Shown: positions 17,713-29,464, counted from the stretch's first letter. The stretch: DNA of 64,000 bases from Paenarthrobacter aurescens (GCF_041549525.1 NZ_CP157456.1:2604001-2668000); one strand, 5' to 3'. Made by a program: numbers and translations. Notes: generated from the letters alone by a model not told the origin.

Positions 17713-18057
17713 TCAGCGGTAGCGGTACGTCCTGCCCGTCCAGCAGTTGGTGTGCCAGTGCCTGCGTTCGGCCAATCCTGCGGCCTGTCCGAACAAGTGG
17801 CTGTCAGACCACACCACCAAATGCGCGATGCCCGGGACGATCGCAGTGGAACAACCGGGGCAGATGTACTGCTTTTCTGCCTTCTTGGCCGTCATGGTGC
17901 GCACTATCCAGTCTCCATCCGGCGCGCTTTCCCGCCTGGCGATTCCGCCGCGTGCCCGCTCAAGGTCCAGCTCCGGCGTCGGTTCAGTCCACTTGCCGCC
18001 GGCGTTGCCGGAGCGTGTGCTGGACGCGTTGCGACGAGGGCGGTTGGAGCGGGGCAT
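17713..18057 (-). CDS. Small zinc-ribbon protein divergent from nucS
   Basis: 114 residues. A basic N-terminus (PRSNRPRRNASS) is followed by a conserved core: YICPGCSTAI, then IAHLVVWSDSHLFG and RRHWHTNCWTG. The pattern CxxC...H...HxxC suggests one bound zinc. Small proteins of this type are widespread in actinobacteria, sometimes annotated as ATP/GTP-binding without basis. It is divergent from nucS across a 57-base gap. Function unknown; a nucleic-acid role is suggested only by basic charge and by the neighbour. A CAGAAT -10-like element six bases upstream supports the ATG. Confidence 0.78.
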   Translation of the reverse strand: MPRSNRPRRNASSTRSGNAGGKWTEPTPELDLERARGGIARRESAPDGDWIVRTMTAKKAEKQYICPGCSTAIVPGIAHLVVWSDSHLFGQAAGLAERRHWHTNCWTGRTYRYR

Positions 18058-18063
18058 GCTTCC

Positions 18064-18069
18064 ATTCTG
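18064..18069 (-). promoter_or_regulatory. Leaderless -10 element for zinc-ribbon gene
   Basis: CAGAAT on the minus strand, six bases before the ATG at 18057. One mismatch to TANNNT. Confidence 0.4.
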
Positions 18070-18114
18070 CCCCAGTCATCCTGATGTAGATGGTGAGACG
18101 GTAATGTGGGGCGG

Positions 18115-18810
18115 GTGCGACTCGTCATAGCCCGTTGTTCTGTTGATTACGTTGGCCGCCTCAAGGCCCATTTGCCCCTCGCTACCCGCCTGCTGCTGGT
18201 CAAAGCGGATGGCTCCGTGTTGGTTCACTCCGACGGCGGCTCCTACAAGCCCCTGAACTGGATGAGCCCACCGGCCACTCTTCGGGTGACTTCGCCTGAG
18301 GAGACCGAGGTAGAGGAAGGCGTGGTGGAACAGTGGACCGTCCAATCGGCCAAAACCGATGACCGCCTCATCATCAACATCTACGAGCAACTACACGACA
18401 CCTCCCATGAGCTCGGCGTCGACCCCGGCCTGATCAAGGACGGCGTGGAAGCCGATCTCCAAAGGTTGCTGGCCGAACAAATCGAGCTGCTCGGCTCGGG
18501 CTATTCCCTGATACGCCGGGAGTACTTCACCGCGATAGGCCCCGTGGACATCCTGGCCAGGGATGCAGACGGCGCAACCGTTGCGATCGAACTCAAACGC
18601 CGTGGGGACATTGACGGCGTCGAACAGCTCACGCGGTACCTCGAACTCCTCAACCGCGATCCCCTGCTGGCACCGGTGCGGGGAATTTTCGCCGCGCAGC
18701 AGATCAAGCCCCAGGCGAAGGTCCTTGCCAACGACCGCGGAATCGACTGCGTCACGCTTGATTATGACGCCATGCGCGGCGTGGATGACAGCGAGTCAAG
18801 GCTCTTCTAA
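18115..18810 (+). CDS. nucS: Mismatch endonuclease NucS/EndoMS
   Basis: 231 residues. NucS cuts both strands at mispaired bases and provides mismatch repair in actinobacteria that lack MutS/MutL. The N-terminal DNA-binding domain opens [16 protein letters not shown] and includes [23 protein letters not shown]. The C-terminal nuclease shows the PD-(D/E)xK layout: GPVDILARD, then [24 protein letters not shown]. The C-terminal ESRLF resembles the terminal motif implicated in beta-clamp binding in archaeal NucS. The GTG at 18115 gives the standard N-terminus; a GTG at 18106 has a better-spaced GGTGAG and cannot be ruled out. Confidence 0.93.
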   Translation: MRLVIARCSVDYVGRLKAHLPLATRLLLVKADGSVLVHSDGGSYKPLNWMSPPATLRVTSPEETEVEEGVVEQWTVQSAKTDDRLIINIYEQLHDTSHELGVDPGLIKDGVEADLQRLLAEQIELLGSGYSLIRREYFTAIGPVDILARDADGATVAIELKRRGDIDGVEQLTRYLELLNRDPLLAPVRGIFAAQQIKPQAKVLANDRGIDCVTLDYDAMRGVDDSESRLF

Positions 18811-18842
18811 GTTTCCTCCTTCGGCACAGTGTGCCGCAGGCC

Positions 18843-18848
18843 TAGAAT
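18843..18848 (+). promoter_or_regulatory. Leaderless -10 element for nagA
   Basis: TAGAAT on the plus strand, seven bases before the nagA ATG at 18856, with no Shine-Dalgarno between. Confidence 0.6.
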
Positions 18849-18855
18849 CAAAACC

Positions 18856-20106
18856 ATGACTGTTGCCTCGCACTTTCCTTCTTCTTCCGCTCCAAGCCAC
18901 CAGATCATCAGGGGGACGCTTGTCAGCGACGGCGAGGTGGTGGAGGACGGCCTGGTTGCTGTAGAGGGCGACAGGATCGCCTATGCGGGTCCTGCCAGCG
19001 ACTTCAATCCCGAAGAATTCGACGGTTTCCAGAGCGCCATTCGCCTAGGTGTCCCCAGCGGCAGTTACCTCTTCCCCGGCCTGGTGGACGTTCACTGCCA
19101 CGGCGGAAATGGCGGCGATTTTCCTGGCGGAGAGGAAGCCTCAGCGCGCAAAGCCATTGATTTCCTGCACCGGTCCGGAACCACCACATTCCTTGCAAGC
19201 ATGGTCACCGCCCCCCGGGAAGATCTCCTCCGCGGCATTGAGCTCTATGTGAAGCTCGTGGACGAAGGGCTTGTGGCCGGCATCCACCTTGAGGGACCGT
19301 TCCTTTCCCACGCCCGCTGCGGCGCCCAGAATCCGGACTACTTGTTGGAACCGGACCTGGCACTCATGGACGAGCTGGTGGGTGCGGCGGCCGGCAAGCT
19401 GGCAACCATGACCTATGCCCCGGAACTTCCGGGTGCAGCGGCTTTGGTGGACCTGATGACGTCCCACGGCGTCACCCCCTCTTTGGGTCACACAGACTGC
19501 GACGACGCCACAGCCGCGGCGTCGCTGGCTGCGGCCCGCGAGGGACTTGAGTCAGCAGGGTTCGACGGCGTCAGCTCGCTGCCCACCGTCACTCACCTTT
19601 TCAATGGGATGCCGCCGCTGCATCACCGCGCCCCCGGCCCCGTTGCGGCATGCCTGCGCATGGCCCAGGAGGGCAAGGCAGTTGTTGAACTCATTGCCGA
19701 CGGAACCCATTTGGACCCAAGCACAGTGGCCACTGTTTTCCAGCTGGTGGGAGCGGGCAATATTGTCCTGGTCACAGATTCCATGGCCGCTGCGGGATTG
19801 TCCGATGGCAGCTACATGCTCGGCCCATCGCCTGTGACCGTCAGCGACGGTGTAGCCACCCTCGATGCCACGGGCTCCATCGCCGGTGGCACCTCCACCC
19901 TGCTAGAGGTCGTCAGCAAAACTGTGGCAGCCGGCGTCGGACTTCCGGATGCCATTTGCTCAGCGACTGCGGTCCCGGCCGCGGTCCTGGGACTATCGGA
20001 TGAAATTGGCGGGCTCCGACGGGGACTTCGGGCCGATGTTGTTGTCACCAACCAGGACTTGGAACTGACAGGTGTAATGCGCAATGGACAGTGGATGTCC
20101 CAGTAG
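18856..20106 (+). CDS. nagA: N-acetylglucosamine-6-phosphate deacetylase
   Basis: Removes acetate from GlcNAc-6-P, giving glucosamine-6-P for NagB. A 416-residue amidohydrolase. Metal and substrate motifs are VDVHCHGGNGGD, HLEGPFLS, LGHTDCDDATA, THLFNGMPPLHHRAPG and the late catalytic Asp in LVTDSMAAAG. The GADVVVTNQDLELTGV-type C-terminus (here LRADVVVTN) closes the small beta domain. The start at 18856 is chosen because a TAGAAT element ends seven bases upstream; a longer reading from 18829 would contain that promoter. It is monocistronic and about 10 kb from nagB. Confidence 0.94.
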   Translation: MTVASHFPSSSAPSHQIIRGTLVSDGEVVEDGLVAVEGDRIAYAGPASDFNPEEFDGFQSAIRLGVPSGSYLFPGLVDVHCHGGNGGDFPGGEEASARKAIDFLHRSGTTTFLASMVTAPREDLLRGIELYVKLVDEGLVAGIHLEGPFLSHARCGAQNPDYLLEPDLALMDELVGAAAGKLATMTYAPELPGAAALVDLMTSHGVTPSLGHTDCDDATAAASLAAAREGLESAGFDGVSSLPTVTHLFNGMPPLHHRAPGPVAACLRMAQEGKAVVELIADGTHLDPSTVATVFQLVGAGNIVLVTDSMAAAGLSDGSYMLGPSPVTVSDGVATLDATGSIAGGTSTLLEVVSKTVAAGVGLPDAICSATAVPAAVLGLSDEIGGLRRGLRADVVVTNQDLELTGVMRNGQWMSQ

Positions 20107-20412
20107 CGTGCATTGTCCTGGTTTCCTGCATAGCCGGAAAAGCCCACGGGTGAATTCCCGAAGGCGGCGTTACCTTCTTTTTACCGAAAATTTTCCTGAA
20201 TTGACCAAAAGACCGTTGACCTCCGGCAGAGCACATGAAAGTGTTGTAGCAGTCTTTGTGTAGGTGTTTTTCATGCTCGCAAGACCAGTTGCGAGCGTGA
20301 AGCTCCTGCGAATCAATCAAGCCCCGGCTTGAAAGATATTCAGGTCTTCTCGCGGAGTAACAAACCCGGTACGAGGTGTATCGGACTGATGTTCCACAAT
20401 GAGGAGATATAC
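20107..20412 (+). promoter_or_regulatory. Intergenic region and long leader of the cold-shock gene
   Basis: 306 bases without a supported ORF. A hairpin GCTCGCAA/TTGCGAGC (20275-20296, 8-bp stem, 6-base loop) and a second TCAAGC/GCTTGA hairpin (20317-20332) lie upstream of a strong GAGGAG site at 20401. A TTGACC at 20216-20221 could be a -35 box, but I cannot place a convincing -10. A long structured 5' leader is usual for cspA-type genes, where it controls translation with temperature. Confidence 0.5.
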
Positions 20413-20616
20413 ATGGCACTGGGAACCGTCAAGTGGTTCAACGCCGAAAAGGGCTTCGGCTTCATCACCCCGGATGACGCGGATGGGGACGTTTTTGTTC
20501 ACTACTCCGAGATCCAGACCGGTGGCTTCAAGACCCTCGATGAGAACCAGCGCGTTCAGTTCGAGATCGGTCAGGGAGCCAAGGGCCCCCAGGCAACCGG
20601 CGTTACGGTCGTCTAG
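20413..20616 (+). CDS. Cold-shock protein, CspA family
   Basis: A 67-residue single cold-shock domain. The RNA-binding motifs [10 protein letters not shown] (RNP1) and VFVHYSEI (RNP2) are intact, and the N-terminus [14 protein letters not shown] is standard. It acts as an RNA chaperone. The ATG at 20413 has GAGGAG at an 8-base distance. A terminator with a TTCG loop follows 40 bases after the stop. Its long leader distinguishes it from the many leaderless genes around it. Confidence 0.95.
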   Translation: MALGTVKWFNAEKGFGFITPDDADGDVFVHYSEIQTGGFKTLDENQRVQFEIGQGAKGPQATGVTVV

Positions 20617-20657
20617 TTTTACCTGCTGATCCCTGCTTTACGCAGAGACAACAAAAG

Positions 20658-20696
20658 ACGTTGACCCCGGCTTTCGAGCCGGGGTCAACGTGTCTT
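20658..20696. terminator. UUCG-loop terminator after the cold-shock gene
   Basis: A perfect 15-bp stem (20658-20672 with 20677-20691) closes a TTCG tetraloop, followed by GTCTTAAT. On the other strand it is followed by CTTTTGTTG, so it may also stop transcription from the mprF-like gene. Confidence 0.88.
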
Positions 20697-20794
20697 AATC
20701 TCATGAATGCCGGACGCTATCCACGCAATCCAACATCGACTGTTACTAACCATGAAGAAACAGCGAAAGAGTGCCGGAAATAGGCGTTGACATT

Positions 20795-23296
20795 TCAACC
20801 AACCAAGCTCCTGAGCAACCGTGCGGAATGACGGACTGACAATCCGGGAAGATACGCCCTGCTGAGTGCGCGTCCTATTGCAGGAAGATGCAGGGGGTCC
20901 TGGTAATACATGTACAGCGTTCTGTACTCAGGTTGGAATCTGGACTTAAAGGATGCCAGGGACCTGAATCCGTAAACAGGTTCCAGTGCCTGCCCCACAA
21001 CCTCCAGTATTCCCGCCAAGCCCTTGGCCCGCTGTTCTATTTCACTCTCTTCCCGGGCCAGGGGTGACCCGGACAGGGAAATCACTTCCACGGAGTCGCG
21101 CAAGTGCAAAACGGCCGAAGCGATCAGGAACTCCATGACTCCCGGGAAAGCGTCACCCCGCCGTCGCATGAAATCCAGAGTCCAACTGACAACAACGCCG
21201 TCTTCGTAGACGGGCAGCCAACTGGTCACGCCGTAGACGAAGCCCGAACCATCCACAGCAACGCAGCACAAGACGTCGTCGTCAACCAACTCATCCAGTC
21301 CACCCATGGTGAACCCCATTTCCGGGATCCGCTTCTGGGCTGCCCATTCTTCCGAGACTTCACTGACCTGGGCGCGTACTCCGTGGTGAAGTTCGGAGTA
21401 TCGACCCCAGCACGCGGTGATTCCCATCTTGGCTGCACGGTTCAGCGACGTCCTCACGTTCTGCCACTCCTTGCCCCTGAACTCCAAATTCCTGATTCGT
21501 AACCGGGTCTCCTGCGCCACAGAGACCCGGCGGAATCCGCGTGATTGCAGCACGGGCCAAAGCTCGTCCGTGCAGGAGTAGAGGCACGGCGTCAATGCGT
21601 GCCGGGAGCAGTAGTCCAGGAAGCCTTCGGCGGCCGCCTCATGGTGCTGGCGTGCTCCGAAGGGACCCGCCAAGGTCAACGCCACGTGGCTGTGCTGTTG
21701 GTAGGCCACACCGCCAGCGCCGTCCGGGGTGAACCAAAACTTGTTCGGTTCCCATAGAGCCATCCATGAGAGTGAGTCTCCACCCCTTTTCACCAAGGCA
21801 CGGGCCGCGTGCCGCGACTGGCGGTCTAGTCCGCCAGTGTGATGTCCGCGGACCAGCAGGACCCAGACCCCAATCAGCGCAATGAGCCAAAACAAGGTGC
21901 CGGAGTAGGAAAAGAGAAAGACCTCCATCACGTCCCGTTCGGCGAAAACCTTACGGTATACGCCGGGAAGTGGAACAGGGAGATACTGCCTGGCGAGTTC
22001 AGCAACCAATCCCAGCAGGCCGCCGTCGCGAACCAGACCGCCAGAAGCCAGCCACACCACTGTGTAGGCCAATCCGAGCCCTCCCCCGGTCAACCCGACC
22101 AGCCAGAACACCTTCCTGCGGAGACGATCAGAAGTCTCTACCCGGAAATGGCCCCGGTAAGCGAAAAGTAGCAACGCAAGTGCCAAAGGAACCAGGACCA
22201 GCGGAATAATGTGAACCACAGGCGAATTGAGCATGCCCGCATGTGACCGCCCATCCGGCCTCGGGATGCCGGCAAAAAGTCCAAGATAAATCGTGGACAA
22301 AGCCACAACTACCAGCTGCACGCCGATCGCTATTCCCAGCGCCAGGCGCCGCCCCCGCCTCATTCCATCAGCACAAATGAGGAGAAGAACCACAGGAACT
22401 ACCGCCAGCGCCAGTCCAAATGGTCCTGTGTACCCTTGGCGGGCAATTTCAAGGCAACCGACGTCAATGGTTCCCCCGCAGTTGCTCTCGAGCTGGCTTA
22501 GGGTGGGAAGCGGATTGAGGATCACATCCCGCAACAGAGCCAAAGGTCCTGACGGGCTTTTGGCGGCGGCGGTGACGATGGGACCCACAGCGAAAATTGC
22601 CATGGTCAGAGCCAGGAGATTTCGGATTTCCCGGCTGGTTGACCTGTGGAGGTGGAGATGTCCCTGGCTGCTTTGGATCCACCAGCCCACCAGCAATCCA
22701 ATGAGTGCGCCCAGGAAGCCAACTACCGTCTCGGCGTGTCCCACATAAAGAACCAGCAGCAAGGAAATGGCAAGCACCACAGTCCGGAGCCTGCGCTGCC
22801 ACAGGGTGGACAGAAGCGCACTGGCAGCCAGGACGGACGTGAGGACTGCGCCGTAGGGCCCGATCAGAGGAACGTTGCTCATCCCCGAAAGCCAACCATC
22901 ACCGAGGTACTGCGCAACTTGGGTCACCAGGAGGAACGCCGATACGCAGGCGAACTGACCGCCGATGAAAACCCCTGCCGCAGGAAGGGATCCCAGGTGT
23001 CGCTCGGCCAAGCCAAGGAGGAACAGAATCATCAGGACGGCCGTGGCGTAGGCCAGGGGGTTGGTGGTGAAGAACAGCGATGTCCAAATAGACCACCATT
23101 GACCTGACCGCAGGCCCTCCAGCGAGACACTCGCTACGGGAAGCCACTGCTGGGGCGGCCCCGTCAAAAAACTCGCGGTCACCAAAGACAGGCCTACAAA
23201 AAGGGTCAGAACCACCGTTGTAAACGGAGTTGACCACAGGTGTCTTACCGCTTGCCTCAATGCAGGTTGGAGCAAGCTTTTGACGGCAAGGCTCAC
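20795..23296 (-). CDS. MprF-type aminoacyl-lipid synthase with pseudo-rhomboid N-domain
   Basis: 833 residues. The C-terminal third is the DUF2156/GNAT-type aminoacyl-phosphatidylglycerol synthase domain (FRGKEWQNVRTSLNRAAKMG, ISLSGSPLARE, FQPEYRTLYMYYQDP), which transfers an amino acid from aminoacyl-tRNA to a membrane lipid. The N-terminus is a rhomboid-like bundle (LRSGQWWSIWTSLFF, GPYGAVLTS at 146, GH at 186-187 with GFLGALIGLLVG), but the catalytic serine of GxSG is tyrosine, so it is not a protease. More helices follow. The GTG at 23296 overlaps the esterase stop (GTGA). Together with the esterase it suggests reversible lipid aminoacylation; the amino acid is unknown. Confidence 0.85.
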   Translation of the reverse strand: MSLAVKSLLQPALRQAVRHLWSTPFTTVVLTLFVGLSLVTASFLTGPPQQWLPVASVSLEGLRSGQWWSIWTSLFFTTNPLAYATAVLMILFLLGLAERHLGSLPAAGVFIGGQFACVSAFLLVTQVAQYLGDGWLSGMSNVPLIGPYGAVLTSVLAASALLSTLWQRRLRTVVLAISLLLVLYVGHAETVVGFLGALIGLLVGWWIQSSQGHLHLHRSTSREIRNLLALTMAIFAVGPIVTAAAKSPSGPLALLRDVILNPLPTLSQLESNCGGTIDVGCLEIARQGYTGPFGLALAVVPVVLLLICADGMRRGRRLALGIAIGVQLVVVALSTIYLGLFAGIPRPDGRSHAGMLNSPVVHIIPLVLVPLALALLLFAYRGHFRVETSDRLRRKVFWLVGLTGGGLGLAYTVVWLASGGLVRDGGLLGLVAELARQYLPVPLPGVYRKVFAERDVMEVFLFSYSGTLFWLIALIGVWVLLVRGHHTGGLDRQSRHAARALVKRGGDSLSWMALWEPNKFWFTPDGAGGVAYQQHSHVALTLAGPFGARQHHEAAAEGFLDYCSRHALTPCLYSCTDELWPVLQSRGFRRVSVAQETRLRIRNLEFRGKEWQNVRTSLNRAAKMGITACWGRYSELHHGVRAQVSEVSEEWAAQKRIPEMGFTMGGLDELVDDDVLCCVAVDGSGFVYGVTSWLPVYEDGVVVSWTLDFMRRRGDAFPGVMEFLIASAVLHLRDSVEVISLSGSPLAREESEIEQRAKGLAGILEVVGQALEPVYGFRSLASFKSRFQPEYRTLYMYYQDPLHLPAIGRALSRAYLPGLSVRHSARLLRSLVG

Positions 23297-24591
23297 CGCG
23301 GCAACCCCCACCGGGCGGCCAGAAATTCCAGTCCCCCGGGCATGCCTCGTATCACTGCGTCCCACGAGTGCCCGGCCTGGGCAATGGCATGTTCCTCTGT
23401 TTCAAACCCGGCGTTCCGTGCGGCATCAGCGAGTTCATGCATGTACTCGGTGAACTCGTGGTCAGCTTCGCCTGAGACCAGGTACACACCGCTGCCGGAA
23501 TAGTCGCGTTGCTGCATCAACACCAAAGGTGTTCTGGACTCGAATGCTTCAACGTCGCCGTCGAACGAGTCCGAAATCGTCTTGTTTCTGTCTTTGGCCA
23601 GTGCGGGTTCCCTCTCAGCAGCGAAAGGAAGGATGGACGTGAACAGGTCCGGGTGGGCAGCGCCCATCTGCATGGCGCAGGTGCCACCAAAAGAGAATCC
23701 GCCCACCGCCCATTGCGTGTGATCCTTGGACACATCCAAATTCCCGGTGATCCAGGCAGGTACGTCCCGGGAAAGATAGGTATCCACGGAGGCTATGTTG
23801 CTGTCCATACACATGGTGTTTGCGTTCGTTGATCCGTTGGGGTCCACCACCACGGTGACCGGGGCAATCCCTTGGTGCTTTTCGGCAAACTGGTCCAGGA
23901 GAGAACGCAGCTGCCCACCTGTGAGCCAATCGGCAGGACCGCCAGGTTGACCGGCGAAGAGAACAAGCACGGGCAAAGTTGGTCGGTCAACCGCCTGATA
24001 CGCGGGCGGGAAGTAAATGTATGCTTCCCGGGCGCTAAAGCCCGAAACCGTGCCGGGAATGTCGGCTTTGCGAAGGACACCGTTCCGGGGCAAGGAATCC
24101 GGGGCCTTCCAGGCAGAGGGTGCCGGCCCCGGCTTGGCGTCCGGACTGCGTTTGAGGGCCGCCTCCAGTGGCTGTATGCGCGCCACCGCAGTACCCAGCA
24201 GGTCCGAGACAGTATTGTTCAGTCCGAAATAGAGGTTTATCTGAACTATGCATAAGAGCAGGACCCCCAGCATTGCCGCCACACTGAACGAGCGGCCACG
24301 CCAGGAGTTTCGGGGAAACCGCGCTATGCAGAGGAGAAGGGCAGCAACTGCAGGAACCGCCCAAGCGAGAGTTTGGAACGGAAGGTTCTCGGAGAACGTG
24401 GCCAAGAGGTCCACCAGAATCCAATGAACCAGCGCTACCACAGCTATGGCCAGCACCAGGCTGGCTGGAACCAGAACCAACCACGAACGGCGTCGGCGCC
24501 ACAGGAGGTAGGCCCCACCGGCAGCACCACAGGCGACGCTGAACCATAGGAACGGTCCATCAACCAGGCTGACGTCCGAAAGGAAATCCAT
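23293..24591 (-). CDS. Membrane-anchored esterase (putative aminoacyl-lipid hydrolase)
   Basis: 432 residues. Four N-terminal hydrophobic segments (within 1-135) precede an extracytoplasmic alpha/beta-hydrolase domain of the esterase D/mycolyltransferase-like type. The nucleophile is in VGGFSFGGTCAMQMG, a candidate acid is in VYLVSGEADHEF and the base is in AQAGHSWDAVIRG. It starts 5 bases after DUF2550 and overlaps the mprF-like gene by 4. In other bacteria MprF-type synthases are paired with hydrolases that remove the amino acid from the lipid; by context this is the same kind of partner. The substrate is inferred. Confidence 0.82.
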   Translation of the reverse strand: MDFLSDVSLVDGPFLWFSVACGAAGGAYLLWRRRRSWLVLVPASLVLAIAVVALVHWILVDLLATFSENLPFQTLAWAVPAVAALLLCIARFPRNSWRGRSFSVAAMLGVLLLCIVQINLYFGLNNTVSDLLGTAVARIQPLEAALKRSPDAKPGPAPSAWKAPDSLPRNGVLRKADIPGTVSGFSAREAYIYFPPAYQAVDRPTLPVLVLFAGQPGGPADWLTGGQLRSLLDQFAEKHQGIAPVTVVVDPNGSTNANTMCMDSNIASVDTYLSRDVPAWITGNLDVSKDHTQWAVGGFSFGGTCAMQMGAAHPDLFTSILPFAAEREPALAKDRNKTISDSFDGDVEAFESRTPLVLMQQRDYSGSGVYLVSGEADHEFTEYMHELADAARNAGFETEEHAIAQAGHSWDAVIRGMPGGLEFLAARWGLPR

Positions 24592-24596
24592 GGCGC

Positions 24597-25028
24597 CTAA
24601 CGCCAGGTTCCGACGCCGATGACGGGTCCAGCTTCGAGCCAGGACGACAAACCAGCGTAAGCATCAAAATTCATGGCCAACATGAATTTCTTGCCTTCAT
24701 ATTGCAGTTCAACCACAACAACGCCTGGCTGAATCCTGACGAGTTCATCTTCCGTGGGCTGACGGCGACCCAACAACTCAAGGGAACTGCGCGTGAACCT
24801 GTGCTTGGGAATGACGCTGAGGGACATCAAGCGGAACCACTCAAGCTCGTTGTCCTGATAACGACAAACCCCCATCTGCCAGCTGTTTCCAGCCATGCAA
24901 ATGGAGGCGTCGACCGTGCCCAGGGCGCGCCGCAGATTGAAGCGGCGCACCCCGAAAAGGCACAGTGAAATGATCAGCAACGTAAACGCTGTTGCCAAAG
25001 CGATGAACGGAATAAGGGAATCGTCCAT
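24597..25028 (-). CDS. DUF2550 membrane protein
   Basis: 143 residues with one N-terminal membrane helix (IPFIALATAFTLLIISLCLF) and a conserved cytoplasmic domain (ICMAGNSWQMGVCRYQDNELEWFRL, EDELVRIQPGVVVVELQYEGKKFMLAM). It is the actinobacterial DUF2550 family, encoded immediately after atpC as in mycobacteria (Rv1312). The ATG at 25028 is 10 bases downstream of the atpC stop. Function unknown; the constant link to ATP synthase suggests a role at the membrane tied to the complex or simple operon inheritance. Confidence 0.88.
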   Translation of the reverse strand: MDDSLIPFIALATAFTLLIISLCLFGVRRFNLRRALGTVDASICMAGNSWQMGVCRYQDNELEWFRLMSLSVIPKHRFTRSSLELLGRRQPTEDELVRIQPGVVVVELQYEGKKFMLAMNFDAYAGLSSWLEAGPVIGVGTWR

Positions 25029-25038
25029 CAAGGTCGTG

Positions 25039-25323
25039 CTATCGGATCCCCGCTGTAGCCGCTTCGCCCAATTTGGCGTTGTCAGCAACAATCACCACGC
25101 GATCGTTGTCGACGGAGAAGAATCCGCCGTCAACAACTACTGCAATGCGATCACCGGAAACCGGCTGGATTGCCAGCTCGCCCGCGGCCATGATAGCCAG
25201 AAGGGGCGAGTGGCCCGGCAGGATTCCGATTTCACCATCGCTGGTGCGGGCCTTCACCATCTTGGCCGCACCGGACCACACGAAGTGGTCCGCCGCGACA
25301 ATCTCAACCTCGAGCTCAGCCAT
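25039..25323 (-). CDS. atpC: ATP synthase epsilon subunit
   Basis: 94 residues, part of the F1 central stalk. It contains the N-terminal beta-sandwich (MAELEVEIVAADHFVW, GEIGILPGHSPLLAIM, VAVVVDGGFFSV-type strand) and stops soon after, lacking the long C-terminal helical hairpin found in E. coli epsilon; short epsilon subunits are also seen in other actinobacteria. The ATG overlaps nothing but lies one base from the atpD stop. Confidence 0.95.
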   Translation of the reverse strand: MAELEVEIVAADHFVWSGAAKMVKARTSDGEIGILPGHSPLLAIMAAGELAIQPVSGDRIAVVVDGGFFSVDNDRVVIVADNAKLGEAATAGIR

Positions 25324-25324
25324 A

Positions 25325-27750
<2,426 letters not shown>

Positions 27751-27826
27751 ACTTATCCTTTCCTAAGTTCCCGATGTGCTGCCCTGCCGGGGCCCTTTCG
27801 GACCCCGGCAGAGCAGGTTATCGAAA

Positions 27827-29464
27827 CTAGCGCTTCTGCTTGACGATCTTTTCCTGGTCGACGTCGCCGCCGGAGATCGCTGCGTGCTCTTCGTGGCCGG
27901 CGCCAACCAGGTGGTTGTCGCCTTCGCCGAAGAAGCCCTTCTTGAAGGAAACGATTGCTTCCTTCAAGGCTGCAGCGGTGTCGTCATCCAGGACGTTGGT
28001 CTGTGCCAGCGTGGTCAGGATGGAGGACTTGTGCGTGAGGTGCTCCAGGAACTCGGACTCGAAGCGGTTGATGTCCTCAACCGGAACGTCGTCCAGGTAA
28101 CCGTTGGTACCGGCCCAGATGGAGACAACCTGGTTCTCAACCGGGAACGGTGAGTACTGGCCCTGCTTGAGCAGTTCCATCAGGCGTGCACCACGGGTCA
28201 GCTGCTGACGGGAAGCTGCATCCAGGTCAGAGGCGAACATGGCGAATGCCTGCATGTCGCGGTACTGAGCCAGGTCCAGCTTCAAGGTACCGGAGACCTT
28301 CTTCATGGACTTGACCTGTGCAGCGCCACCCACGCGGGAGACAGACACACCAACGTCAACAGCGGGGCGCTGGTTGGCGTTGAAGAGATCCGACTGGAGG
28401 AAGATCTGGCCATCGGTAATGGAGATCACGTTGGTCGGGATGTAGGCAGAAACGTCGTTTGCCTTGGTTTCAACGATCGGAAGACCGGTCATCGAACCCG
28501 CGCCGAGCTCGTCAGAGAGCTTGGCACAACGCTCCAGCAGGCGGGAGTGCAAGTAGAAAACGTCACCCGGGTAGGCTTCGCGTCCCGGCGGACGACGCAG
28601 CAGCAGGGACACAGCGCGGTAGGCTTCAGCCTGCTTGGACAGGTCATCGAAGATCACCAGAACGTGCTTGCCGCCGTACATCCAGTGCTGGCCAATGGCC
28701 GAACCTGCATACGGTGCCAAGTACTTGAAGCCGGCGGGGTCAGATGCCGGGGACGCCACGATGGTGGTGTACTCCAGTGCGCCATGGTCCTCGAGGGTCT
28801 GACGAACAGCTGCGATGGTGGAAGCCTTCTGGCCAACACCGACGTAGACGCAACGGACCTGCTTGGTGACATCTCCCGAAGCCCAGTTGGCCTTCTGGTT
28901 GATAATGGTGTCCACGGCGATGGCTGTCTTGCCGGTCTGGCGGTCACCAATGATCAGCTGACGCTGGCCACGGCCGATCGGGATCATGGCATCGATAGCC
29001 TTGAGGCCGGTCTGCATCGGTTCGTGAACGGACTTGCGTTCGGTAACGCCGGGAGCCTGAAGTTCCAGTGCACGGGTGGCTTCGGCCTTGATCTCGCCGA
29101 GGTCATCGATGGGCTGGCCCAGGGGGTCGACAACGCGACCCAGGAAGGCGTCGCCAACCGGAACGGACAGGATCTCACCGGTACGGTGAACTTCCTGGCC
29201 TTCTTCAATACCGGTGAAGTCACCGAGGATAATGACACCGATCTCGCGGACGTCAAGGTTCTGGGCCAGGCCCAGCGTGCCATCTTCGAAGCGAAGCAGC
29301 TCGTTCGCCATGACCGAGGGAAGACCCTCAACACGGGCGATGCCGTCACTTGCGGTGGTTACACGACCAACCTCTACGCGCTCTGCGTTACCGGGTTCGT
29401 AGGACGCCGCGAACTCGTTCAACGCATTACGGACGTCGTCGGCGTTGATGGTCAATTCGGCCAT
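27827..29464 (-). CDS. atpA: ATP synthase alpha subunit
   Basis: 545 residues, the non-catalytic nucleotide-binding F1 subunit. The P-loop is [13 protein letters not shown], followed by [29 protein letters not shown] and the [21 protein letters not shown] signature. The ATG at 29464 gives the normal N-terminus [13 protein letters not shown]. The C-terminus carries a short acidic tail. It is followed by atpG after 76 bases. Confidence 0.98.
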   Translation of the reverse strand: MAELTINADDVRNALNEFAASYEPGNAERVEVGRVTTASDGIARVEGLPSVMANELLRFEDGTLGLAQNLDVREIGVIILGDFTGIEEGQEVHRTGEILSVPVGDAFLGRVVDPLGQPIDDLGEIKAEATRALELQAPGVTERKSVHEPMQTGLKAIDAMIPIGRGQRQLIIGDRQTGKTAIAVDTIINQKANWASGDVTKQVRCVYVGVGQKASTIAAVRQTLEDHGALEYTTIVASPASDPAGFKYLAPYAGSAIGQHWMYGGKHVLVIFDDLSKQAEAYRAVSLLLRRPPGREAYPGDVFYLHSRLLERCAKLSDELGAGSMTGLPIVETKANDVSAYIPTNVISITDGQIFLQSDLFNANQRPAVDVGVSVSRVGGAAQVKSMKKVSGTLKLDLAQYRDMQAFAMFASDLDAASRQQLTRGARLMELLKQGQYSPFPVENQVVSIWAGTNGYLDDVPVEDINRFESEFLEHLTHKSSILTTLAQTNVLDDDTAAALKEAIVSFKKGFFGEGDNHLVGAGHEEHAAISGGDVDQEKIVKQKR

